DNA from: Gonium pectorale
Lineage: Eukaryota > Chlorophyta > Chlorophyceae > Chlamydomonadales > Volvocaceae
Assembly: GCA_001584585.1 (NCBI GenBank)
Contig: LSYV01000003.1
Location: 2,866,059 to 2,930,058 of the forward strand
Length of the DNA stretch: 64,000 nt
Direction of reading: 5' to 3'
In this document: in pieces, positions 48,701 through 59,575 of the stretch
How the letters are laid out: each line of letters opens with the position of its first letter
How positions within the stretch are numbered: the stretch's first letter is position 1
Program-made: the position numbers and the translations under genes
The notes under the pieces: model-generated
Told to the model about the DNA's origin: nothing
The model's input: only the letters and a program-made list of their open reading frames with translations
Databases searched by the model: none

Positions 48701-51700
48701 CAGAGCAGGGGCTGCAGCAAGTCATCAAGTCATCGTCCAACAATAAGATATTAGTACGCGACCCATCATTTGCAGAACTGAGACACGCAGTGTACATATG
48801 CATTGGCTGCACGATGCACACCTGCTCGGCCAGCACGAGGTCGCTTATGCGCGCATTCAGCTTGGCGGCAGTGGCGTGAGCGCTGTCTAGCTCCTGCTGC
48901 AACCGCTCGTGCTCGAGTGCTGATCCCACCATGCTGCGGTGCACCGCTTCCAGCTGCTGTCCTCCTGTGAGACAGCAGGAGACGGTGAGATGCATCAGTA
49001 CTACATGCAAGCACTATGTCACTATCCGGTGGGTGCTGAAGGATGGCAGCGTCCTTGCACAACCCGTAGAGAGCAAGATTTGTACCTTTCCCAGCTGTCT
49101 CTTGCGCTACAGCTGCCCGCGCCTCCATGAGCGCCAGACGCTCCTGAGCAGCTCGCAGAGCAGACTCGCTCTTTGCAAGGCGGCATCGGAGAGCCTCCGC
49201 GACGGCAGCCTGGCAGCTGTCCTCGCACCGCTCCCTCTCCACCGATCCCGCACGCCCAGCGCTGGAAGTGCGAGCGAGCTCCATGCGCTGGCCACGCCCA
49301 GGCGACGCCGTGGCCCTGCCGCAGCCTCTCCGGGGTGATGCGACAGGCGAGGACCCTGCGCTTCGTCCGCACCGGCCGGAGGCAGCAAGCAGTTGGGCCT
49401 TGCGCAGCTCAAGCTGCGATGTGAGCTCCGCCACCTCGATGTCCCGCTCGGACAGTACTGTCCGCAAGCGGTCCAGCTCGGCTTGCTCCCAGGCTCGATC
49501 TGCATCTGCATTTGTTGGTAGAACACGGGTCACTACTAAGTCCATCCGCACATGTGGGTCAGGTAGAGAGTACTGCGTGATCGCAACCCATGCAGCTGAC
49601 TTGCCTGTGGTCGATGCGGCACTGGAGGCCAACTGACGCCGCAGGCCCTCCACGTCAGCGAGCAGGCGTGCATTCTGAGCCTCCAGGTCTGCCACGGAAC
49701 GGCCGCTCGCGCCTCGCAGGCCGCTCTCAGGGCGCCTTGGGGCTGCATCGGTGCTCTTGCTTGCTGCTGCTGCGGTGTGGGCTGTGGCGGCCTCCACGAT
49801 GAGCTCTGAGATCTTCGCCTCGAGATCGGCGACCTGGTGTAGGGCACACGGGGTGGCGCGGGTGACCGGTGGATCACTTAGGAGCACGTAGGTCCTCCAA
49901 CGGGTACGTAAGTGATGTGGAGAAGCCACGCATGTTCATCCCGTGCGACCGTCATACGGTGCATAAATAACCTAACGATGTTTGCTGATACCTGTCGATT
50001 GTACTTCTCCGCCTGTAGGCGCAGCGCTTCAGCGTGCTGCTCTTGTAGCGAGGCGCTATGAGACCGCATCTCCTGCAGTGAGACCAATTGATGTCAGATT
50101 GCTCAGCACACAGGTAACACAGGTAACACAGATTACATAGGTTGCGCAGGCCAGGCTGAGGGATAAACACAGGAGGCACCAGCCCACCGACCCACCTCTG
50201 GCATCGCCAGCGCCGTATCCACATGGTCGTCGCTGGTCTGGCGGAAGAGCCGCTGATCGGCCTTAAGGTCCTGCACCAGCGCCTCTGCTTTTGATGCTCG
50301 CTCCTCAGCGACCAAGAGCATGTGCTGCATATCACGGAGACGGTCTTCCGCGTTGGCAGCCACCTCCCGTGCCAACTGCAGCTCTGCCGTCATGCCGTGA
50401 TCCCCTATTGCCAGACGCGCCTCAAGCTCCGCCTGGGAGGGAAGAAGAAGAGCTTTCGATGTTGTGTGAAGAAGCGCATGCACGTACGGTTGCTAAACGT
50501 ATAGCTCCCAGACTTACAATGCTGTTGTCAGCCGCTTGCCGCTCTGCGCGCGCCGCCTCAGCCAGGGCCTCCTTCTGATGCAGCAAGCCCATCACCTGTG
50601 TGCATTGCAGTGGTAAGTATCGGCACGTGTCAAGACCAGGCATCATACGGCGCGCTGGCATATGGTGCGCTCAGCCAGGGAGTTCTGGTCCGCGCTTACC
50701 AATGCCAATCATCACGACTCTATAGGAGCCCCCCTTAGCGAGACCCGTCATTAGATTTATGACATCCTACAGCTGTCGCCGTAGTCGTGCTAGCAACCAG
50801 ACTTGGGCGTTGACGACCAGCTGACAGTGGATGGCCGGGCCATACCTGGGGGCCCTGGCAGCACTTGATCGAGCGGCGTCCTCTGCGCTGATCGCTTCGT
50901 CGCAAGTTTTCAACCTTGTTCCATATTTCCAGCCCATCAACCACTGTGCCATCACCACTCAACGATCATGCAATCCACACGCAGCATACCTGCGCCTCGG
51001 ACGCTTGCAGGCGCTCCTGGACCTCTGATAGGTGCACATGCAGCCGCTCATTGGCCCGCTGCAGGGCAGCTGTCTGGTCCTCCAACTCCTTGATCCTGTT
51101 GTCCTTACCCACCAGGAGTTCCAGGGCCTGGCAGAATAGAAATGTGTAATGCACACGGGGCGTCAACTCAGCCGTTCTATCCACGGTCGTGGAACAAGGC
51201 TAGTTGTCTGTTACTGCCCATCCCTTGCACAGGTTTGCCCACCTTGCGGTTGCGCTCCTCTTGGAACACCTGCTCGCGAGCCACCGCAGCGTCCACTGCA
51301 CGAGTGATGTCGGGATGGCAGGACTGCAGCTCTAGCTGCAGCTTCCGCAAAGCCGTGGCCTCATCTTTGCTGGTTGCCAAAGCCGCCTCAGCCTCAGCCA
51401 AGCGCGCCACCAACGCCGTACGTTCGCCGAGCAACGCCGCCCGTTCGGCGGCCAGCTGCTCAGACGGGAGGTCTGTAGGGGTAAAGCGTAACCCGGAGAG
51501 GCGTATGGCATGAAGCAGAAGCAAAAAGGCTGCCTGGACAAACAGGGTTAACAGCTTCCGCTACCCAACAAGTCCGCAGACCCCAGCTTGCCCCCACCAA
51601 CGGCAGTTGGTTTGTCCCAGCCTAGCACTCCCCTCCAAGCGCTCAAAGGATAGGTATGTGGTTACAAAGGCATGACAAGGGCGGACGCTCCACCGCACCT

Positions 51701-53891
51701 GTGCCGGTCGCCGCATGTGCTTCAAGCCTAGCCTTGGCCTCCTGCGCACCAGACACATTGGGACTTTGCCACCTCAATCAAAGTAACCGTAATTCTTTTT
51801 TAAGACATGCAGGGACCCAGCGCATACGCAGCTGCGCACCTCTAGCTGACTCTGCAGGACCTCCAGGAACTTTGACTTGTCTCCAAGCGCCTCCTGCTGC
51901 TCGGAGATGGTCCGGCGCATGGAGGCGTGTTGCCGCTCCATGGTTTTCAACCGGAGATGCAGTTCCAGCGTGCTGCCCGGAGCATGGCTCGCGACGGACG
52001 ATGAGTTGCTGCCCTGACGGTTCGGCGCAGCTGAAGCGGGGGCGGTTGCGGACCCTACACTTGATAGGCCGCCACTGCTGCCGTGGCTGCCTTGCAGCCC
52101 TGCCGGCCTCCCAGTTGCTGACTCACCGCGGCTGAGCTGGCGCAGCTCCCGAAGGGTCAGGCTATCGCCAGTGCGCGCGGAGCCCGTTGCTGCTTGCTCC
52201 CCTAAGTGCTTGGCTCCAGCCCGGCCCAAGGCGTAGGGCTCCGCCTGTGCAGGGACCAATAAAGCACACGACGGATAAATAGAAGGTTGGAGGAGACTCC
52301 CACGCAGATGTTCGCTCAGGGCGCTCACGGTAGACATTACGCAGGGCAGTCCTACATGCAGAACGGGCAAGCATAACGCATTCGCCCCGCTCAATGCAAG
52401 CGACCGTACCTGTAAGAGCGACCTCTCCTCTTGCTCCAAAACTGCCATCCAGTCGGCCCTGCATCCGTCACCCGGCAGCTGCCCACCCTGTGCGCCGCTG
52501 GCACCCCTTGTCTGCTCCCCTTTAACACTGCGTAAGGAGCTGCGTGGCACGGGCGATGATGGGGCCCCGTTGTCCTTTGGGGCGGCAACCGGCTTCCATC
52601 GGCCACGGTCTGCCAGCGGGCTGCCGGCTGAACCAGCAGGGGTGCCGACTCGAAAGCCACCAAATGAGGGTGAGTCATGGTAAGGCCAGCCAGCGCGACC
52701 CGGCGCCTTGCTGTGCTGATACGGTTCCACCGCAAGGCGGCCCCTGCCAGGTTCAAGGTCAGAATCTGGCTGCTCGCTCCCTGCCAGAGTCGCGCCGGGG
52801 GCGCGCCTTGTGGAAGCCAAGGATGCACGCCCGGGCGAAGGCGGCAAGGACCGCGACGGGTCGCGCGGCGGAAGGCTAGCCGCATCTCCAGAACGAGCAC
52901 GGAGGGGGCTAGCGAGGCCAGCAGCATCCTCGGCAGCCTCTGCAGCGCCTCTGGGAGCGAGCCTTCGGGACTGAAGCTCCCCAAAATCAATGGAGGCGCT
53001 TACAGAGCTCCCCTGCCCCTTCGCCCCTGCTGCGGAGCCCGACGGTGCCAAAGCCCTGGAGCTGTTCCCTGGGCTTCTCGGCTCAGTGGAGCTGACACCT
53101 CTGGCTGCGGTTGCTGCACCGTGGGGCGACGCCGGAGGAGACCTGGAGGGAGCATTGGGAGCAACGCGCACCGCACGTCTCATGCACAGTCCTAAACTCG
53201 CCCCTCTTAACAGTGCAGTTGAGACACCTTCAGGATTGAGTCCCACAACAACCCACCTGTTGAAGCCCGGGTCCCCATCTATGGGGCGGCCCCGTCCCGT
53301 GCTGCTGGGAGCGACGTTGGGAGGCTTCCCCTTTCCAGCCGCCTCATTCTCCGGTGCCAGCCAGAAAGTCGAATAGAACTTCTGGTCAAAGTGAGATCCC
53401 TGTGCACGAGAGCGCCATAGTGGTTACGATCAGTTGATCACTGGAACAAACACCGCGGTAAAAGATGGCGGGACTGAGATGTGCGCAGCCTCCCCCCTGG
53501 GTCGCCAACGGTCCAAACTCCAAACTTGCCTTGATGTGGAACACGTCCCGCTGCCCCTGCTCCTCCGCCTTCTGCCGCTGCGCAAAGCGAATAACGCGCA
53601 GCTTGACCTCAACAGTTGCAGACTCTCCCCCCTTCAACCGCAGCGCATTGGGCAGGACCGTGTAACGCTCGGTGCTCCCGGGCTTCAGGGTCAGCTCCAC
53701 TGGACCCCGCAGCGTGTTGGTGATGCGCAGCGACTGCGTATAAACCTGAGTGCCCAAGGGTTGTATTATCCTCAGTAAGGATGCCCAGTATGCCCAGACG
53801 AAGGGGGCCAGCTCGCTTCCACCTGAGACAGCTTGACATCGCGGAAGACTAGCTCCTCGGGCTCCAGGGAAATAAAGTTGACAGCTGCCAT
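33779..53891 (-). CDS. Giant coiled-coil protein with N-terminal MSP/ASH-like domain
   Basis: The ATG is at 53889-53891. Exon 1 (53823-53891) and exon 2 (from 53745) give an Ig-like MSP/ASH domain: ISLEPEELVFRDVKLSQVYT, RITNTLRGPVELTLKPGS and LRLKGGESATVEVKLRVIRF, then HFDQKFYSTFWLAPENE. A long Ser/Pro/Gly-rich disordered part follows (about 51.9-53.2 kb). From ~51.8 kb down to 34.2 kb come several dozen short exons whose translations are almost all heptad-type coiled coil, for example ELEDQTAALQRANERLHVHL (51.1 kb), AEEEAARVRREAEWERDRLE (48.0 kb) and EKYAAGAQAQLDSCAAELRQ (46.3 kb). The last exon ends ILRNEARRAERDLGNALRGM before the stop at 33779-33781. I estimate 2,500-3,000 residues. This architecture suggests a centrosomal, basal-body or ciliary structural protein, but no ortholog is recognised. 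A split into two genes is not excluded. Confidence 0.75.
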
Positions 53892-55576
53892 GATGCCGGC
53901 TCTTAGTGCCCCAGCAACGCGCCTTAGGGCATTCTTGTCTCAGCTTTCGCCATTCTTCACATAATCATCATATCTCTCAGAAAACGGTCATGAGTGCATA
54001 GATTCAGCTGTAGAACAAAACCAAGGGGCCTGCTCCCTAGGTAGAATGCATAGCAAAATGTACGTACGCCTTGGATCGAGACGGCCATGCTCGGGCTCGT
54101 TTCGCAGCTCTTTGTGCGTAGAATGCAGAAGATTATTTATTCAAACTCAGCCAACGTTGACGCTCAAAATATGCACACAGGTGCCGGGTTGAGCCGCTCA
54201 GCACCCGCGTTGGAGCAACGGTTAGACGGCGGCTCGTGGCTGTGCATTGATTCAATTGGGCATCAGAGAGCTCGTACCGTGCCCGGGCACGGGCGCCCAA
54301 GGCAGGGGTAGCATGGCCGGACCATGCACAAGCATGGCCCGGAACTGTGGACCACCCCGCTTGGCTCACTCAACACCTATAATTATGCAACCGTTTGTAC
54401 GATGTCAGCTGGCCTTGGCTTGCACCGCTCCCTCAGCTCCTGCACTACCGTATCGGGCCCACAGCGGGCCCACCGGTGTGAAATCTCACCTGGGACCTGC
54501 TAACGTCCCCTATTACGGCACGCGAACAGCAGGGCATGCAGAGCCGACGTCTCTGTTTCATGTTTTCCGACATGTCACCAGGGACCTTCTGGGCCTTGAT
54601 CCTGTCGTCACACAACATACGGAATACGGCACGATAATAGCAGGGCACGCAGAGCCGGCGGCTCTGAGGGCATGTTTGTTCACTAACTTATGGCGCCGGT
54701 CCCGGTGGCATTGGACACGCGCCCCTACGGCCGGAGAGGAATTCAAGCTGCGGGACCAAATTTACGACACATATTGGGAGCATGGAAGCAGCGTATGCGG
54801 GACACTGTTCACCAGATCACCAGTATGACTGGTATGCAATGCAACTGTCGCAACTGACATGCAACTGCGCCTCGCGTCACTGACTCACTGTATTCCATGT
54901 AGTAAAGCAACGAAATAATACTGAACCGTACTATCATTCGCCTATAAGCTATAACTCTCATGCAGACTTTCTCCCTTTGGACCCCATCGCCATTTCGCCA
55001 GTAACGATCCGGTCTGCCAAACTGTGCGCGGCTTGTCTGATGCCAAACCTTATTGACAATACCGTGTCGCAATCTGGATGAACCAGGAGTGCGGCCTGGG
55101 CCATCGATGCGGACTGGGCCAATCGCTGAGGACACATTGAAATTGAGCTGCACGCCTGAAGCATGCGGGTACACATCGCCTTGACAGCACTTGCACTACT
55201 ATTATGGTGAGCCCAATTTTGCATTGAAGGAGTGTGTATACCCGCTACATCAACACATTCCCCGTATCCTGCCACCGGCCGTTCCCATGCATAAGTGTGA
55301 GCGGTCATCAACAGCAAGGGGAGCAACTCAAGACCTGCTGGAATGAGGATTACCAACCGAACCCAATGCGCTTTGCCGACTGGCTTGATGGCAAGCATGC
55401 AAGGTAGGGCTATGGCACCAGGCCCCCGTTGTATTCGGCAGGCGCCAGCGTGCGCAATGGCAATCAGGGTAAACCTCTACCATGATTACTAGATTCCCAT
55501 GCCCCAATGTAAAGTGTGTGTCCGTCACATTCGCCCTAGTATCATCTCAGTCTTTGGACGCATTGTATTGTTGCAG
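53892..55576. other. Divergent spacer, with possible unresolved 5' exons of the glycosyltransferase
   Basis: This must hold the coiled-coil promoter and the 5' end of the GT49-like gene, whose membrane-anchor exon I could not find. It contains the short duplication at 54515-54667. Low-GC stretches near 53.95-54.15 and 54.85-55.0 kb show nothing recognisable. Confidence 0.4.
54515..54667. repeat. Short direct duplication (~42 bp, two copies)
   Basis: Copies at about 54515-54556 and 54626-54667 share ACGGCACG, AGCAGGGCA.GCAGAGCC and a CTCTG end, with a 69-bp spacer. Function unknown. Confidence 0.7.
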
Positions 55577-58496
55577 GCTGCGCCTGGAAGAGGTGTGGTG
55601 GTCGCGGAAAGTTAGTAACGTGAACCTCACTGTGTTCACGATGGCTTCCTTGGACCGGCTCGGCATGATCGAGGCGCAGTAAGACTTGAGGGGCGTATCA
55701 GGACAAGCGGGCGTGCGTGCGTCCCAATGCGATCCCAAGTGACCCACGGGCCAGCCGTGCTGCGTACTGCTGTGGTGACCACACAGTTTCACCAATAATC
55801 GTGTCCTGCTTGTGGAGTATGCTTGCGCCGGGAAATGTCAATGAACGGTACGTGTATGTAGTCTGTCGGGCAACGGTCAATTGTGGCTCCGCAGGTGCCG
55901 TGGCTACTTGGGGCCCGTGTCAGCTGCGATTTACATGCCATTGGTGGTGGGTGAGCAGCAAGATAACGCAACGAAGAAGCAAGCGCCCCTCGCTGCGTCT
56001 GGAGTCGGCGGGCAACGACTCCAGGCTTCGATTAATACGCGAGTTACGGGTGCGGGGAAGGAGCTTCAGGTTCGTACGCGGTCACTGTTGAGCTCCAGTC
56101 CTCAGGCGGGACCAGGGAGCGGACGTTGATCTGTACCCCATGACGCCATGAGTCTTTCAATGCGGAGTCAATTTTCTAGGTACTATCGTGTTGCGCGTGT
56201 GGCTGCGAGCGCGTGATGCGCCACCAGGGAGCAATCAGTGACCCCCTGCCCACAATGCAGGCGCTCTTCGCGCGCATGGAGGACCCGCGGTGCAGCGCAA
56301 CGACGGGCGCAGGCGGCAGCTGCTGCCAGCTGCACCTGGCGCTCTTCACCGAACGCGTTGCCGACCGGCAGCTGGCTTCCATCATGCCCACTAATGCGCT
56401 GCGCAACGCGGCGATGCTGGCTGTGCGTACCCCGCTGGCCGCTATGATGGACGCCGACCTGGGCGTGAACCACCAGTTCAACCGCTTGGTCACGGACCCC
56501 GCCTGGTGCGCAGGGCAGAGGGCTGCATGTGCAAAACCTCAACCCGCATCACGCAGAGTAGGCGACGAATGTGAAGACCATGTTCGCTGCCCGAACGCCC
56601 TGCAGGATGCAAAACGTCATGTCCCAGGCCACCGACAGCCCTTCCCTGTGCATCTTGCCCGCTTGGGAGGCTCACCCCAGTTTTGAGCTGGAACGGGCGC
56701 GCAACCTGACACAGAAGGCGCTGGCAGGTAGGCTTCTTTCCCTTGCACTCACGGAGCTTTTGTGATCACTTTTCATGCGGTGTACTACCCAGCCAAATAT
56801 TTAAAGGCAAAGAAAACCCCATCTCTACGAATTGCACACCGAAGGTGCGACGTTACCCCGCGCCTTGCTGTGGTTTTTTTCTGTGGAAAGGTTACAGGCG
56901 GAGAGGCGAGAAAGGGCGCAGACAACGGGAGGGACATGCAGCCCTGGTGAAGGGCATGCACTTGAAGATCGGCGCGGGCCCCATACAACTCGCTGCGCCA
57001 CCACAAAACCGCCATGCCGCAGCTGCCACGCCTAGCTGCCACGCGTAGCCCTACGTAACCTGCCAAAAATCGACTTACCCAACGCCATGCCCTGCCTTGC
57101 AGGCACCAAACAGGAGCTTGCCAACATGTGGCGAGTTGGGGAGGTCCAGGTGTTCCACACCGACGGCTGCCCTCCCTGCCACGCGCCTACTCGACACAGG
57201 CGTTGGATCAGCACACACCTGGCTTACCATGCCGTATGGAAGACGACGTTCGAGCCCTGGGGCATTCTTGCAAGGTAAGCAAGCAGCTGAGCGCTGGACC
57301 GCACCATCGTGTCTTCAGGCTCAAAGCGTTTGTCAACCTGGTCCGGTCCGAGCGTTGAACGTCCCCGCTTGCCTCATGGGAATGATCTGACTGTTTTCCG
57401 CGTCGCTCACCCAACAGGGTCCATGACCCAGGCTACGACGAGGTACGTCATAATGCGCGTCACGTGTGCGGTCAAAGGGTGCTGACTGTCCCACCTCGTA
57501 TGGCTACTGTGCAATCATCACCCAAGGGGTACAGATGCTGAGCTAGTGGCCCACGGGTCATCACCGCAACATCCCTCACCCGCGGTACCCTCTCCGTAAT
57601 CTCCCCGCAGCGTTACAGGGGCTGGTGCTACGACAAGATGCAACACGTGGAATCCCTGGCGCGTCTGAAACGCTTCCGCTTCGTAGTGCTTCCGGACGCG
57701 TGGCTGCTCCATAGGCCCCATAAGCGCGTCGCCCTGGCGTCGCTAGCAGGCAAGGCCAAAGCACCTGGCCCTGCCGGCGGCAATGCCACGCAAGAGCGGC
57801 CCGACCCTATACTAGAGGTAGGCTGTGTTGTTGGCGGGACGGCATGCTTACTTGGGCCCGCCGTACTCCACGAGTGGCCAAGCGTGCAGCAGCTTGTACG
57901 GCAGCAGCGCCGCCATCTGGGCATGCACCGCCTCCAGTGCGGCGGCGGCGGCGCCGCTGGACGGCTGGAGCCTGCGTTGAGGGGGGACGCGGCTCCGCCC
58001 GTGCTGCACATGTCCTACGCACCCTCCCAATCCCTGCGCAGACGTGCTTCCGCACTGCAAGCAGCATGCACTGACTGAGCGCCAAGACGGGGCAGGGGAC
58101 CTAAGCACTGCCACTCGTACACGTGATCCCGTTGGTCGTTATCCAGGGCTCTCGCTAAGCGCATTCTAGGACCGTCTGGTTGCCTGGAGAACATGTGCGG
58201 TGCGGCTTGCTCCAGCCTGCATCAAAGCATGCTCGCCTTGTGTCGCGGTGCCGGAACATTCATTTCCTCCCCTGTCCCATTGCGCACTCGGCCCCACCAA
58301 GGTGGTTACTTCTTCTAATGGGCGGCGCTTCACGGCCTTCAAGCATTATAAGATTTACGTGGAGAAGCTCATGCGCGCCCAGCGTGCACTCCTGCCCAGG
58401 GGCCTTGGGCCCGTTCAGGCCAACGCCACCGGCTACCAGCCGCAGCTCAACCCTCAGTTGCTCCGCTGCCGCGCGGCGCTGCCGTGGTGGCGGTAG
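55577..58496 (+). CDS. LARGE/B4GAT1-like (GT49) glycosyltransferase, 5' end unresolved
   Basis: Exons 55577-55678, 55895-55946, 56228-56505, 56606-56727, 57103-57274, 57418-57442, 57611-57817 and 58302-58496 keep phase and give at least 383 residues. Diagnostic GT49 blocks are NLTVFTMASLDRLGMIEAQC, PTNALRNAAMLAVRTPLAAM followed by the DxD-like DADLG, ILPAWE, VQVFHTDGCPPCHAPTRHRRW, FEPWGILAR, YDERYRGWCYDKMQH and RFRFVVLPDAWLLHRPHKR. The family adds xylose, glucuronate or related sugars to glycoproteins in the Golgi. The N-terminal membrane anchor expected of a type II enzyme is not in these exons; an in-frame ATG at 55482 exists but gives no clear anchor. The intron at 56728-57102 carries dispersed repeat A. 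A role in matrix or wall glycosylation is inferred. Confidence 0.82.
56849..56929 (+). repeat. Dispersed repeat A, copy 2
   Basis: Same sequence and orientation as 10048-10137, here inside an intron (56728-57102) of the glycosyltransferase gene. Confidence 0.75.
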
Positions 58497-59575
58497 CTGG
58501 AGGCGCGGAGGGTGCTGTTCCTAGGCTGTTGGCTTATAGTATCGCTGCCCTGCGATGTGGTGAAGCGGTCAGATGCAGTCCTCGCACGTGCACCTAGAGG
58601 TCCTACAGACGGTGCAGAGCTCAAGAATGCCGATCACCTTACACGTGGCGCTCCTTGCACTGCAGTGCAGCTTTGGGACCTGAACGCTCATAAACGATAT
58701 GCTTCAGCATTCCCGCTTGCCCGGGAGGGCGTAGAAGGCGGCAGGCGAGACAAAGTGCCGATATCTATCACACCAGCCTCTTAACACGAGGCATGTGCTA
58801 CGTACGAGCTGTGCCGGTGCCTCGTACATTGGAGTTGGATGCACTTGCGCCCGTTGCAAACAGTTGAAAGAAGGGCGGTGGTACGTGCGACATGGTAAAA
58901 CCCTAACATAAACATCCTCTCCATATGTCATGTGAACATGCACAACCATAATCAAATCGAACATTTTTGTCGTGTGCCTGGTTAGTTCTGTGCACGAACA
59001 ATACTAGTGCGTGTCCAGCAATGCCGTCCGGGCCTCTGCGCACTCGGCACGGATCACTTGCAACTTGAATCGCCTTAGGCAGTAAGAACGTGCAGCCTTA
59101 AAATCTTGTCCCTTCACGTCACGTCACGAATATGTGAGCAACTACGACCACTGCAAAGGTCGCAGCACGAGCTCGAGGCGGCGCTTCGGCAGTGCAGCAG
59201 CCACCCCGTGTTACCTCATAGCAACTATAAAGATGTGGCGCGCAAAACAAAACGCAAGCAATTGGTGCCCACAGCCCCGCGTGTCCTCATCGTGCAGATC
59301 AAAGCAAAACTCCTGTGTGTGAAGCGCCCCTCGCCCCCGCAGCAACACCAATGCCTTGCACGTGCTAATGCTGCCGCTTCGTCTCACTGCTGCAGAATGA
59401 CAGCGTGTGGAGACACAACCTTTGGGGCGCCCGCCGCGTGTGTCTGATGCGCACTGCGCCCCGGCCCGGGCTGCGGCGCAAGCTGCGGCGCATAGCCATA
59501 CTCCTGCAAATAGATATGCAGCATGCGGACTCAGCGGCACTGCAGGAATGTGAGGCATAAGCGATATAAATGTGC
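58497..59575. other. Convergent intergenic region
   Basis: It separates the stops of the glycosyltransferase (+) and kinase (-) genes and should hold both 3' UTRs. No gene or repeat recognised. TTACA at 58639-58643 could be a distant kinase 3'-end signal, but it is 0.9 kb away. Confidence 0.4.
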
